This document shows positions 34,122-45,932 of a stretch of DNA of 64,000 nt, in pieces (the first letter of the stretch is position 1; the number at the start of each line of letters is the position of its first letter). The stretch is taken from NCBI GenBank assembly GCA_022376925.1, contig JAIOJX010000003.1, forward strand, positions 39,231,874 to 39,295,873, in the 5' to 3' direction. Under the pieces are notes generated by a model, which was not told where the DNA came from, did no database searches, and saw nothing but the letters and a program-made list of their open reading frames with translations. Made by a program: the position numbers and the translations under genes. Source of the stretch: Tragulus kanchil. Taxonomy: Eukaryota; Chordata; Mammalia; Artiodactyla; Tragulidae.

Positions 34122-34354
34122 ATATAGGGCACCATAGTCCTTTTATTTTCCTGAGAAAAAGCTGATTACTTTGTCAGTATCTAACTGCATCTTTTGTTTT
34201 TGTTTATTGTGAGTCATTGGTTTGACCAGATGACTCCCGGGTGTAGATGGGCATGACTGCTAGAGATATTTGGGAAAGAAGTGGAGGGGGAATTTCTCTG
34301 TCGAGCTAGCCTCATTTTGATGGATTTACTTTTTTACTGTGATCCCAACTCCCC

Positions 34355-34913
34355 CAGTACAGTTTCAAAGCATCGATTCTTTGGCTCTCTGCCTTCCTGT
34401 GATCCAACTCTCACACCTGTATGTGACTGGAAAGACCACAGCTTTGACTATATGGATCTTTGTTGGCAAAGTAACGTCTTTGCCCTTGAACGCACTGTCT
34501 AGGTTTGTCATAGCTTTTCTCTCAAGAGCAGTTGTCTTCTAATTTCATGGCTGCAGTCACCATCCACAGTGATTGTAAAGGCCAAGAAGAGGAAATCTGT
34601 CACTGCTTTCACCTTTTACCCTTCTATTTTCCATGAAGTAATGGGGTTGGATGCCATGATCTTAGTTTTTTTAATGTTTCATTTTAAGCCAGCTTTTTCA
34701 CTCTCCTCCTTCACTCTTATCAACAGGCTTGATAGTTCCACAATGCTTTCTGCCATTAGAGCAGTATCATCCACATATCTGAGGTGGTTGATATTTCTTC
34801 TAGCTGTTTTGATTCTGGCTTATAACTCATCCAGCCTGGTATTTCCCATGATGTGCTCTGCATATAAGTTACATAAGCAGGGTGACAATAAACAGCCTTG
34901 TACTCCTTAGGGA
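34355..34913 (-). mobile_element. BovB LINE fragment (copy B)
   Basis: Second appearance of 33265-33826 through doubling 9. It is headless on the left because the joint cuts into the element. Confidence 0.9.
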
Positions 34914-35012
34914 AGTCCTTCCCCTCAGTCAAAGCTTTCTGCACTACTTCATTATGCACACTAGGGATGTAAATCATCATAAAAAAGGGATATACAGCAC
35001 TGTGTGTGTGTG

Positions 35013-35208
35013 TATGTTGTTTCAGTCATATCTGGCTCTTTGTGACCCTATGGACTGTAGGCTCCTCTGTCCATGGGATTCTCCAGATAAGAATATTGGA
35101 GTGAATTTCCATGCCCTCCTCCAGGGGATCTTTCTGACACAGGGATTGAACCCTCGTCTGCTACATTACAGGCAGATTCTTTACCATTGAGCCACTGGGG
35201 AGGCCCCC
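35013..35208 (-). mobile_element. Bov-tA SINE (copy B)
   Basis: Second appearance of 33926-34121 through doubling 9. Confidence 0.85.
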
Positions 35209-35417
35209 ATATAGGGCACCATAGTCCTTTTATTTTCCTGAGAAAAAGCTGATTACTTTGTCAGTATCTAACTGCATCTTTTGTTTTTGTTTATTGTGAG
35301 TCATTGGTTTGACCAGATGACTCCCGGGTGTAGATGGGCATGACTGCTAGAGATATTTGGGAAAGAAGTGGAGGGGGAATTTCTCTGTCGAGCTAGCCTC
35401 ATTTTGATGGATTTACT

Positions 35418-35857
35418 CTTTTTTTTTTTTTGCTTTATGGATCCCTACTAGGGGCTGCACGGGCATCCATGAGAAAACATCTTAAAAGGCGTGCTTGCTA
35501 TTAGGAACTGAAAACAGACCCACACCACGACAGGTCACTGAGATTTTCCTGCCTATATCTTTACCAAAGTGCTTATAAAGCCTCTCAGTTTCACACCTGA
35601 AAGAAGGCTTTAACCTCAAACAATGTGCATATGAAAATTATAGTTCAAGGAGTTATATGACCCAATGTGAACAGTAAAGAAGGAGGGTTATTTAACATAA
35701 AAATTATGTTAAATAATTATGGCTAGAGAGCCATAGTAGATATCTTAGGGTGGCTCTGCCCAGACTGAGTTCACTTCATTTAAGAACAAATAACCCTCTT
35801 CCCATAGCCTGAGGTCAGCCCCTAGTGCATCCTGTAACCTCACCCCCGTCCCTGGCT
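35418..35857. other. Unique sequence, no gene seen
   Basis: Begins with a poly-T run and holds no recognised repeat or gene. Confidence 0.5.
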
Positions 35858-38167
35858 GTGCTGAGACGGAAAGAATGACTGCTTGGTTCAGGAATGTTCT
35901 ACCCAGAGATGGGGTTAGGCCAAGAGGTTCTGTCACAGGACTTTTATTTTTGAAGTATACCTAGCTATATTTCTACTTTTTGACAGTCCTGCTTCCTTTT
36001 CTGAAGTGCTGCTGCTGCTTTCTGCCCAAGGAAAGAGGAGGAGAGAGGAAAAGCCTTCCTAGCTTCTCCAGGCTGACAGACTCAGGTTCAAGCATGCTGA
36101 AGAAAAGCCTTTTCTTCATGTCAACAGAGCCATAAGGCCTTCTTAAGCAAGTCAAGCAGAAGGAACTGAGCAAGGGGCTGACCATCTGGGAGCAGGGTGC
36201 TAGACGCTGATTGGAGGTCTGTATGAGAATTAAAGAAACACATCCCCTATGCTTGGAGGGAAAAGGGGAAAAACAGACTTGGCCAGCTGACCAGTAAAAG
36301 TCAAAAGACCGTTCTTTTTTTGTTTTGTTTTTGCAAAAGTCCAAGACTGTTTTCTGCCGGATGGAGGCAGCACAATGCCAGGATGCATGGTTTGGTGAGC
36401 AGAGCACACACTGGATTTGGGGTCCTGTTGCTCAGCTGTACACAGAAGCCTTGTGGCCAAGAATCATTTTCCAAGTCTCCATGTTCTAGTGTGGTGTTTA
36501 GAAAGTGACTTTGATTTCCCAGGCCACTGAAGAGGGCGAGGCATGCGCAGGGAAGTGGTTGATGGGCAGAGGAACCTGCCATTTTGCACAGGTCACCCAG
36601 GGACTGGGCTGGACAGATTTCACAGAATTCATGAAGGGGTCAGGGCTCCAGGAATATGAGTTTGAGGAGTGCTTGTTGGAGTTTTCACTGAGTTCTTGAA
36701 TTCTCATCATATCCTGGGCTTTGCAGTTTGCTTTCATTCAAGCTCTCCATTTTCATACAAGGTGGATTTCATGAAATAGAAGTTCCTTGGCCAACTTAAT
36801 AGCAACTCTTACTCCCACAATTCACTCTTTCATCTAGACACAAGCTTCTCCTATAGTTCTCTGCAACCAGACTCTTTCTGCAGTGCTCCTGTGATGCAGT
36901 GCGTTGGTCATCTGGAATCTTTGTCACTCACACCAACACGGTCCAAGTTGCTACTGTGTTTTTGCAAGATTGATATACTGTGATGTTCATCAGGTTTCCT
37001 GAATTCCTAAATCAGTGCTGAGACGGAAAGAATGACTTTGGTTCAGGAATGTTCTACCCAGAGATGGGGTTAGGCCAAGAGGTTCTGTCACAGGACTTTT
37101 ATTTTTGAAGTATACCTAGCTATATTTCTACTTTTTGACAGTCCTGCTTCCTTTTCTGAAGTGCTGCTGCTGCTTTCTGCCCAAGGAAAGAGGAGGAGAG
37201 GAAAAGCCTTCCTAGCTTCTCCAGGCTGACAGACTCAGGTTCAAGCATGCTGAAGAAAAGCCTTTTCTTCATGTCAACAGAGCCATAAGGCCTTCTTAAG
37301 CAAGTCAAGCAGAAGGAACTGAGCAAGGGGCTGACCATCTGGGAGCAGGGTGCTAGACGCTGATTGGAGGTCTGTATGAGAATTAAAGAAACACATCCCC
37401 TATGCTTGGAGGGAAAAGGGGAAAAACAGACTTGGCCAGCTGACCAGTAAAAGTCAAAAGACCGTTCTTTTTTTGTTTTGTTTTTGCAAAAGTCCAAGAC
37501 TGTTTTCTGCCGGATGGAGGCAGCACAATGCCAGGATGCATGGTTTGGTGAGCAGAGCACACACTGGATTTGGGGTCCTGTTGCTCAGCTGTACACAGAA
37601 GCCTTGTGGCCAAGAATCATTTTCCAAGTCTCCATGTTCTAGTGTGGTGTTTAGAAAGTGACTTTGATTTCCCAGGCCACTGAAGAGGGCGAGGCATGCG
37701 CAGGGAAGTGGTTGATGGGCAGAGGAACCTGCCATTTTGCACAGGTCACCCAGGGACTGGGCTGGACAGATTTCACAGAATTCATGAAGGGGTCAGGGCT
37801 CCAGGAATATGAGTTTGAGGAGTGCTTGTTGGAGTTTTCACTGAGTTCTTGAATTCTCATCATATCCTGGGCTTTGCAGTTTGCTTTCATTCAAGCTCTC
37901 CATTTTCATACAAGGTGGATTTCATGAAATAGAAGTTCCTTGGCCAACTTAATAGCAACTCTTACTCCCACAATTCACTCTTTCATCTAGACACAAGCTT
38001 CTCCTATAGTTCTCTGCAACCAGACTCTTTCTGCAGTGCTCCTGTGATGCAGTGCGTTGGTCATCTGGAATCTTTGTCACTCACACCAACACGGTCCAAG
38101 TTGCTACTGTGTTTTTGCAAGATTGATATACTGTGATGTTCATCAGGGTTCCTGAATTCCTAAATCA
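35858..38167. repeat. Tandem doubling 10 (about 1155-bp unit, twice)
   Basis: Copy A is 35858-37014 and copy B 37015-38167, joined without filler or shared bases. Copy B lacks 2 bp ('gc') about 23 bp in and 2 bp ('ag' in a gag run) about 175 bp in. One g/t difference sits about 20 bp before the end of copy A. The unit is unique DNA with open frames on both strands (35973-36407, 36301-36582) that show no domain; one frame changes length between copies because of these indels. Confidence 0.95.
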
Positions 38168-38307
38168 CCTGCATCAATTTATTCACATTGTCTCTAGTTA
38201 AGGACTGACCGTGTTAGTGCAGGCAAGCTTGAGGTGTAACAGAAATAGAGTTTACTGGAGAACAGCAGAGGAATCTTAATGAACTGGAGACAGGCAGACT
38301 TCAGTGA

Positions 38308-38640
38308 GCAGGCTTCTCTGGTAGCTCAGCTGGTAAAGAATCTACCGGTAATTCAGGAGACCCCTTCCTGGGTCAGGAAGATCCCACTGAGAAGGGATAT
38401 GCTACCCATTCCAATATTCTTGGGCTTCCCTGGTAGCTTGGACAGTAAAGAATCTGCTCGCTATGTGGGCAACCTGGATTTGATCCCTGGGTTGGGAAGA
38501 TCCCCTGGAGGAGAAGGCATGGTAACCCACTCCAGTATTCTTACCTGGAGAATCCCATGGATGGAGGAGCCTGGTGCACTACAGTCCATGGGGTCACAAA
38601 GAGTCGGACATGACTGAGTCCTTCAGCACAGCACACAGAC
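38308..38640 (+). mobile_element. Bov-A2-like dimeric SINE
   Basis: Two Bov-A units head to tail on the plus strand. The first (38308-38421) runs from 'ggcttctctggtagctcagc' to 'attccaatattctt'. The second (38422-38640) is 'gggcttccctggtagcttgg' to 'cggacatgactgagtcc'. The dimer layout is that of Bov-A2, a pecoran SINE reported to carry interferon-responsive regulatory sequence in cattle. Confidence 0.82.
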
Positions 38641-39075
38641 TTCTGGGAGCAGTTGAGTCCCACTGTGATGTTGGGACAGGTGGCATTTTACCCTGTGGAG
38701 TGCGGAAAAAGGAAGGAACCCCTGGGATCCACCCAGCGAGTTCATTGACTGCAGGGTGGGGAGAGATTCTTGGCAGCTTCTCATTGGTGGAACGATGTGC
38801 CCATCTTGTGTAAATCCGGCATTCATGGAAGTCAGACTTTTGGCCTTTGTTTCCTTCTCTTAAGGGCGCATACAGGCAATTCTCCATTGCTTATCCTTCG
38901 TTTCTTATCCATTTGAGACTAAAGTCCATTCACAGACACAGAAAAGGCCTCGAGAAAAAAATAATTGTTGTCTAGTAAATTTGGAAAAGACTATGTATTT
39001 TTCTCTCTTCCTATTATCCTCTCTTGCATATTATTATCATATTAGAGTTTATGAACATCACTCGAATAGCCTTTT

Positions 39076-39406
39076 TTTTTTTTTTTTAAGATGTATTTAT
39101 TTATTTATTTTGGGCAGGGATCGGGTTGGAGAGGGAGGGGAGCGGGCGGGCCACTTCTATTGGTCTTTCATTTCTCTATTTTCATCCGTCTTTGTTCTTT
39201 GGCTCCTGTGGGCCTCCCATCGTGGTGGCCTCTGTCGTTGCAGAGCACCGGCTCTAGGCTCATGCACTCCAGAGCTCTGGCTCGGTGATTGGACACATCA
39301 GTCCAGCCGCTCCGCGGCATGTGGGATCTTCCCAGGCCAGGGATCGAACTGGCGCCCCTTGCACTGCAAGGCGGTGTCCTTACCCACTGGGCCACCAGGG
39401 GAAGCC
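39076..39406 (-). mobile_element. CHR-like SINE, type L (copy A)
   Basis: Minus-strand long form with the GC-rich stretch 'gagcgggcgggccacttc', 'ttggctcctgtgggcctcc' and head 'ccaccaggggaagcc'. A 15-bp target-site duplication, ctcgaatagcctttt, lies at 39061-39075 and 39407-39421. Many CpGs are retained, so it is a young copy. Confidence 0.93.
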
Positions 39407-40186
39407 CTCGAATAGCCTTTTAAATTTAACTCACAATGACTGAGACTTACTTGACTTAGAAACTATTTGTTTCTGTGGAGCCATCTATGAAAACGTTTTG
39501 TTCTGGATTTTGGAGTCTTGCATTGAAGATAATGAGGAAGCATTTGTTTCTGGCCCTTTAAATAGTCCTCTCAGAAAGGTTTGTTTTCCGGCTTGGGAAC
39601 TCTTCTCTCCCTGTTTTAAGACTCTGGGCTTCCCTTTTCTTAAATGACCTAGGCTAATCTAATTTTGATTTTTAATGCTTCCTGTATTTGAGTAAGTGAT
39701 GAATGTTTACTATCCGTTCTATTCTTTCAAATGACAGATAACGTAAACATTTTTATATTTCTCCCCTTATGCTCAGGTAGCCCTTTGCTGTGTGCAGAGT
39801 ATTTTCACATTCATTATCTTATTGATCGTCCCTGGGATCCCACCCAGCGAGTTCATTGACTGCAGGGTGGGGAGAGATTCTTGGCAGCTTCTCATTGGTG
39901 GAACGATGTGCCCATCTTGTGTAAATCCGGCATTCATGGAAGTCAGACTTTTGGCCTTTGTTTCCTTCTCTTAAGGGCGCATACAGGCAATTCTCCATTG
40001 CTTATCCTTCGTTTCTTATCCATTTGAGACTAAAGTCCATTCACAGACACAGAAAAGGCCTCGAGAAAAAAATAATTGTTGTCTAGTAAATTTGGAAAAG
40101 ACTATGTATTTTTCTCTCTTCCTATTATCCTCTCTTGCATATTATTATCATATTAGAGTTTATGAACATCACTCGAATAGCCTTTT

Positions 40187-40517
40187 TTTTTTTTTTTTAA
40201 GATGTATTTATTTATTTATTTTGGGCAGGGATCGGGTTGGAGAGGGAGGGGAGCGGGCGGGCCACTTCTATTGGTCTTTCATTTCTCTATTTTCATCCGT
40301 CTTTGTTCTTTGGCTCCTGTGGGCCTCCCATCGTGGTGGCCTCTGTCGTTGCAGAGCACCGGCTCTAGGCTCATGCACTCCAGAGCTCTGGCTCGGTAAT
40401 TGGACACATCAGTCCAGCCGCTCCGCGGCATGTGGGATCTTCCCAGGCCAGGGATCGAACTGGCGCCCCTTGCACTGCAAGGCGGTGTCCTTACCCACTG
40501 GGCCACCAGGGGAAGCC
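40187..40517 (-). mobile_element. CHR-like SINE, type L (copy B)
   Basis: Same insertion as 39076-39406, seen again through doubling 11, with the same target-site duplication at 40172-40186 and 40518-40532. Confidence 0.93.
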
Positions 40518-40940
40518 CTCGAATAGCCTTTTAAATTTAACTCACAATGACTGAGACTTACTTGACTTAGAAACTATTTGTTTCTGTGGAGCCATCTATG
40601 AAAACGTTTTGTTCTGGATTTTGGAGTCTTGCATTGAAGATAATGAGGAAGCATTTGTTTCTGGCCCTTTAAATAGTCCTCTCAGAAAGGTTTGTTTTCC
40701 GGCTTGGGAACTCTTCTCTCCCTGTTTTAAGACTCTGGGCTTCCCTTTTCTTAAATGACCTAGGCTAATCTAATTTTGATTTTTAATGCTTCCTGTATTT
40801 GAGTAAGTGATGAATGTTTACTATCCGTTCTATTCTTTCAAATGACAGATAACGTAAACATTTTTATATTTCTCCCCTTATGCTCAGGTAGCCCTTTGCT
40901 GTGTGCAGAGTATTTTCACATTCATTATCTTATTGATCGT

Positions 40941-41644
40941 TACTGTGACACAGACATTTTAAACAACCTTGCAACTAGTATTTAAAAATCATTAGGGCCA
41001 TTAGTATTCTATTTAGTCTGCAAAAATTTGAAATGGCTGACTCCTCCATATTGCAAATCTAAGAAGATATAAAATTTTGCCTATGGCAAAAATATTTAGA
41101 GCCTTTACATACATACAGATGGCTAAACTCCAGTGAAAACTGCACAGAAAGGAAGTTAAAGGAGGGAGACTTGTTTACTGTTATTGTTAGGAATAACTGT
41201 CTTTACAAAAATTATGCTCCTGACTTATTTTAATTTCCAGTCATGTCATCTTTCAAAGTCATTATATATAATATATTCTCAAAGACTCTGGAACTAAAGT
41301 CACGATATTCTCCAATAACTCCAGAAAATAAACATATAAGTAGGAATATTTTGTTTGCCATCTTGAAATTATTCAGAGCTTATGAGAGGACATATTATTA
41401 ATATGTTTAGGGTTATTTTCTAGTTATATATTCTAGGATTTCTTAATTATTTTATTTGCCTGGTTCCTATTAGAAATATTACATATTTGTTGAATGAATA
41501 ATGAAGTAATAGCAAACTCCTGGAATTTATATCCCCCTCTTCACATCTTTCCTATTTTAAATTTATATAATTATGTTAAGTCAGCCAATTATATTCCATT
41601 CTTAAAGATTACTATTGAATTTACATCATTTTTACAAAATTTAT
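40941..41644. other. Unique AT-rich sequence, no gene seen
   Basis: No credible open frame. AT-rich and possibly old LINE debris, but nothing I can name. Confidence 0.5.
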
Positions 41645-41995
41645 TAATATATAATTGATAATAAATTACATTTAATGAAAGAGTACAATTGATGGGTTTT
41701 GACATAAGTGTACACACAGGAAATAGTTACCACAATCAAGATAACAAACACTCTGTGTAATCCACCAAAGTTCTCTCATGTTGCTCTGTAATCATCTTCC
41801 CCTTTCTACTGTCCCTAGGCAATCATTACCATTTTTGTGTCCTTATAGTTGACTTTGCATTTTTCTAGAACTTTGTAAAAATGGAACCATATAGGATACA
41901 CATGCTTTTTTGTGCATGTCTTTTTGAAGTCAGCATAAAGATTTTGAGGTTCATTATGCTGTTATGTGTATCAACAATTTGTTTTAAATTAAATT
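41645..41995 (-). mobile_element. Old L1 3' end, antisense
   Basis: 'ttattaatatataattgata', 'acagttaccacaatcaag'-like sequence, 'ctttgcatttttctagaac', 'gtaaaaatggaaccatatag' and 'aaagattttgaggttcat' follow the antisense 3' end of old mammalian L1. It continues beyond the CHR-2 SINE at about 42330-42560 ('ttatttattcaaccgttg', 'gtgaataaagctgctatg'). Confidence 0.65.
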
Positions 41996-41997
41996 AT

Positions 41998-42328
41998 TTA
42001 CCTTTGGCTATTCTGGGATTTCACTGCTGCCACAGGCTCTTCTCTGGTTGCAGGGAGTGGAGGTACTCTCTAGTTGAGGTGATCAGGCTTCTTCTTGTGG
42101 TGACTTCTGTTGTTTTGGAATGCGGGTTCTAGGGCACACGGGCCTCAGTGGTTGCAGCACATGGGCTCAATAGTTGTAGCTCTGAGGCTCCAGAGCACAG
42201 GCTCAATAGTTGTGGCTCATGGGCTTAGTTGCTCTGAAGCATGTGGAATCTTCCCAGATCAGGGATTGAACTCGTGTCTCCTGCATTGGCAGGCGAACTC
42301 TTCCCCACTGAGCTACCAGCGAAGCCCC
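41998..42328 (-). mobile_element. CHR-2-like SINE in L1 (copy A)
   Basis: Minus-strand CHR-2 type SINE: 'gggatttcactgctgccac', 'gggctcaatagttgtagc', 'gcttagttgctctgaagc', head 'ctaccagcgaagcccc'. It splits old L1 sequence. Confidence 0.85.
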
Positions 42329-42561
42329 AATAATTCATTTTTTTAAAAATAGTCTTTGAGCATAAAAGACATTTTCAAGCATATATTGTTGCTGACTAGT
42401 ATTTGATTATATATTTTACATTTGGTTTATTTATTCAACCGTTGTTGTGCAATGAATTGTTGCTAGTTCTTTTTGGGGGAGGGAGGGGATTGTGAATAAA
42501 GCTGCTATGGGAAATACCTACCAGTGGAAGGGTGGAACAGTTGGAATGGCTGTTAGGTATT

Positions 42562-42782
42562 GTTGGTGGTGGTGGTTAGTCACTAAGTCACATCCAACCC
42601 TTTTGTGACCTCATATACTGTAGCCTTCAAGGCTGCTCTATCCCTGGGATTTCCCAGGCAAGAATACTGGAGTGGGTTGCCATTTCCTTCTCCAGGGGAT
42701 CTTTTCAACCCAGGGATTGAACCCACATCTTCTGCATTGGCAAGTGGATTCTTTACCGCTGAGCCACTAGGCAACTCTGGTG
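42562..42782 (-). mobile_element. Bov-tA SINE (copy A)
   Basis: Minus-strand Bov-tA: ggt repeats, 'ttagtcactaagtcacatc', 'ggcaagaatactggagtgg', 'cccagggattgaaccc', head 'ccactaggcaactctgg'. Confidence 0.87.
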
Positions 42783-43131
42783 GCAGGTGTATCTTTACCT
42801 TTTTCAAAAAAGAAAAAGTGTTTGCAGTGTCACTTGTGATAACATTTCAATGAATTGCAGTGTGAATGCCAATCATAACAAACACTCTGTGTAATCCACC
42901 AAAGTTCTCTCATGTTGCTCTGTAATCATCTTCCCCTTTCTACTGTCCCTAGGCAATCATTACCATTTTTGTGTCCTTATAGTTGACTTTGCATTTTTCT
43001 AGAACTTTGTAAAAATGGAACCATATAGGATACACATGCTTTTTTGTGCATGTCTTTTTGAAGTCAGCATAAAGATTTTGAGGTTCATTATGCTGTTATG
43101 TGTATCAACAATTTGTTTTAAATTAAATTAT

Positions 43132-43461
43132 TTACCTTTGGCTATTCTGGGATTTCACTGCTGCCACAGGCTCTTCTCTGGTTGCAGGGAGTGGAGGTAC
43201 TCTCTAGTTGAGGTGATCAGGCTTCTTCTTGTGGTGACTTCTGTTGTTTTGGAATGCGGGTTCTAGGGCACACGGGCCTCAGTGGTTGCAGCACATGGGC
43301 TCAATAGTTGTAGCTCTGAGGCTCCAGAGCACAGGCTCAATAGTTGTGGCTCATGGGCTTAGTTGCTCTGAAGCATGTGGAATCTTCCCAGATCAGGGAT
43401 TGAACTCGTGTCTCCTGCATTGGCAGGCGAACTCTTCCCACTGAGCTACCAGCGAAGCCCC
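43132..43461 (-). mobile_element. CHR-2-like SINE (copy B)
   Basis: Same insertion as 41998-42328 through doubling 12, with one c missing near its head. Confidence 0.85.
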
Positions 43462-43695
43462 AATAATTCATTTTTTTAAAAATAGTCTTTGAGCATAAAA
43501 GACATTTTCAAGCATATATTGTTGCTGACTAGTATTTGATTATATATTTTACATTTGGTTTATTTATTCAACCGTTGTTGTGCAATGAATTGTTGCTAGT
43601 TCTTTTTGGGGGAGGGAGGGGATTGTGAATAAAGCTGCTATGGGAAATACCTACCAGTGGAAGGGTGGAACAGTTGGAATGGCTGTTAGGTATTG

Positions 43696-43916
43696 TTGGT
43701 GGTGGTGGTTAGTCACTAAGTCACATCCAACCCTTTTGTGACCTCATATACTGTAGCCTTCAAGGCTGCTCTATCCCTGGGATTTCCCAGGCAAGAATAC
43801 TGGAGTGGGTTGCCATTTCCTTCTCCAGGGGATCTTTTCAACCCAGGGATTGAACCCACATCTTCTGCATTGGCAAGTGGATTCTTTACCGCTGAGCCAC
43901 TAGGCAACTCTGGTGG
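43696..43916 (-). mobile_element. Bov-tA SINE (copy B)
   Basis: Same insertion as 42562-42782 through doubling 12. Confidence 0.87.
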
Positions 43917-44044
43917 CAGGTGTATCTTTACCTTTTTTTCAAAAAAAGAAAAAGTGTTTGCAGTGTCACTTGTGATAACATTTCAATGAATTGCAGTGTG
44001 AATGCCAATCATAAATTTAAAAACTATCTTGAGCATGTAGTATG

Positions 44045-44430
44045 TGCTGGGTGCTGTACCAAGAGCTGAGGGAACAATGGAAATACAAATAGATATCTTG
44101 TCTGTTTTCATGTAGCTTAGGGTTACTGTCAGTAACTATAATTAGTTAAATGGCTATTCTCATAATTGTATAATTGTACTTTGATGTATGTGCTTTGGAG
44201 GAAAGGAATGTGATACGGTGAAGGACTATAATATGGTAATTAGCTGACTTCCAAACCTGCAGTCAGGGAAGGCTTCCCAGGGAGAGTGATAATAGAAAAT
44301 GAATGAGGATAAACTAGGCAAAAGGCCGAGGGTACCGAGGATGGAAGAATGCTTTGGAAAGAGGGGAACAGCATATGCAAAGGCCTTGAGGTTGAAGGAA
44401 ACAAGTGCATTTGGAGACCTAAAAAAGTTT
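44045..44430. mobile_element. Old mammalian repeat, L2-like
   Basis: 'gtatgtgctgggtgctgtac', 'cagggaaggcttcccaggg' and 'gcaaaggccttgaggttg' resemble a widespread ancient mammalian interspersed repeat, probably L2-related. Family naming is uncertain. It reappears at 45156-45541. Confidence 0.45.
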
Positions 44431-44749
44431 GAGTGGCTGGAATAGGATAAAGAAGCAAAATCTGGGAAGGTCCTTTTCATGCCTGGATTTTTTTGTAACA
44501 ATTATAGTTTAATCTTTCATGAAGGTAAAAGAAATGTATAATTCTCAATATATTAAAAAGGGTCACAAATGCAGTGAAAATCAAATAGGTAAGAAAACTG
44601 TACCTGCAACTTTCAGAAAAACAAAGGCATCAGAATATAATTCTTCAAAATTGATGACAACCCACGAGGGGACAGAACTGCCTCCTTGGTTCATTCAGCA
44701 GGAATGAAATTTACCAGTCAGCAGTGGCGTCCTCACAAGCCTCAACTTT

Positions 44750-44821
44750 TTAAATATTAATTTTATTGGAGTTATAGTTGCTTTATAGTGTTGTGTTAGT
44801 TTCTGCCGTACAGCACAGTGA
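44750..44821 (-). mobile_element. L1 3' end fragment
   Basis: 'ttttattggagttatagttg' and 'gtgttgtgttagtttctgc' are the antisense 3' tip of an artiodactyl L1. It reappears at 45861-45932. Confidence 0.65.
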
Positions 44822-45000
44822 AATAGCTGTCAGTTCAGTTGCTGGGTTGACTCTTTGAGATCCCCATGGGCTACAGCACACCAGGCTTCCCTGTCCTTGA
44901 CCATCTCTCAGAGCCTGCTCAAACTCACGTCCATTAACTCAGGGATGCCATTCACCCATCTTGTCCTCTGTCATCCTTCTCCTTTCTCTATTTTTCCCAC
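44822..45000 (-). mobile_element. BovB LINE 3' end (copy A, degraded)
   Basis: 'gggctacagcacaccaggc', 'ttccctgtccttgaccatc' and 'gggatgccattcacccatc' are antisense BovB 3' sequence. Its right end deteriorates at the joint and is complete in the second copy. Confidence 0.82.
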
Positions 45001-45932
45001 ACCAGTGCTTCCCTGTCCTTGATCTGGTGGCAGGTGTATCTTTACCTTTTTTCAAAAAGAAAAAGTGTTTGCAGTGTCACTTGTGATAACATTTCAATGA
45101 ATTGCAGTGTGAATGCCAATCATAAATTTAAAAACTATCTTGAGCATGTAGTATGTGCTGGGTGCTGTACCAAGAGCTGAGGGAACAATGGAAATACAAA
45201 TAGATATCTTGTCTGTTTTCATGTAGCTTAGGGTTACTGTCAGTAACTATAATTAGTTAAATGGCTATTCTCATAATTGTATAATTGTACTTTGATGTAT
45301 GTGCTTTGGAGGAAAGGAATGTGATACGGTGAAGGACTATAATATGGTAATTAGCTGACTTCCAAACCTGCAGTCAGGGAAGGCTTCCCAGGGAGAGTGA
45401 TAATAGAAAATGAATGAGGATAAACTAGGCAAAAGGCCGAGGGTACCGAGGATGGAAGAATGCTTTGGAAAGAGGGGAACAGCATATGCAAAGGCCTTGA
45501 GGTTGAAGGAAACAAGTGCATTTGGAGACCTAAAAAAGTTTGAGTGGCTGGAATAGGATAAAGAAGCAAAATCTGGGAAGGTCCTTTTCATGCCTGGATT
45601 TTTTTGTAACAATTATAGTTTAATCTTTCATGAAGGTAAAAGAAATGTATAATTCTCAATATATTAAAAAGGGTCACAAATGCAGTGAAAATCAAATAGG
45701 TAAGAAAACTGTACCTGCAACTTTCAGAAAAACAAAGGCATCAGAATATAATTCTTCAAAATTGATGACAACCCACGAGGGGACAGAACTGCCTCCTTGG
45801 TTCATTCAGCAGGAATGAAATTTACCAGTCAGCAGTGGCGTCCTCACAAGCCTCAACTTTTTAAATATTAATTTTATTGGAGTTATAGTTGCTTTATAGT
45901 GTTGTGTTAGTTTCTGCCGTACAGCACAGTGA

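Larger units (their letters stand above)
33265..35417. repeat. Tandem doubling 9 (about 1065-bp unit, twice, with filler)
   Basis: Copy A is 33265-34330 and copy B 34355-35417. The filler 34331-34354 starts tttttactgtgatcccaact, a shortened version of the DNA right of copy B (tttttgctttatgg then atccctact at 35426-35449). Copy B lacks 3 bp about 80 bp after its start: gtgacgactgg versus gtgactgg. Copy A agrees better with BovB there. Confidence 0.95.
38720..40940. repeat. Tandem doubling 11 (about 1110-bp unit, twice)
   Basis: Copy A is 38720-39829 and copy B 39830-40940, joined without filler or shared bases. Copy B has one extra c 11 bp in (gatcccaccc versus gatccaccc). One g/a difference lies inside the SINE (39287 versus 40398). 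Confidence 0.95.
41741..44010. repeat. Tandem doubling 12 (about 1135-bp unit, twice)
   Basis: Copy A is 41741-42874 and copy B 42875-44010; the joint shares 4 bp (ataa). Copy B lacks one c in a c run (42303 versus 43436 region). A T run and an A run near 42799 (T5, A6) have lengths T7, A7 in copy B. The right end of copy B from 43909 starts doubling 13. Confidence 0.95.

Noticed and set aside
35973..37560. A gene pair encoding about 144-146 residue proteins on the minus strand
   Set aside because: The two frames are one stretch read twice, and their C-termini differ only because of small indels near the joint. No domain is recognisable.
39091..40526. 144-residue frames at 38981-39415 and 40092-40526 that look like a conserved gene pair
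   Set aside because: They are the same SINE insertion read twice through the 1111-bp doubling.
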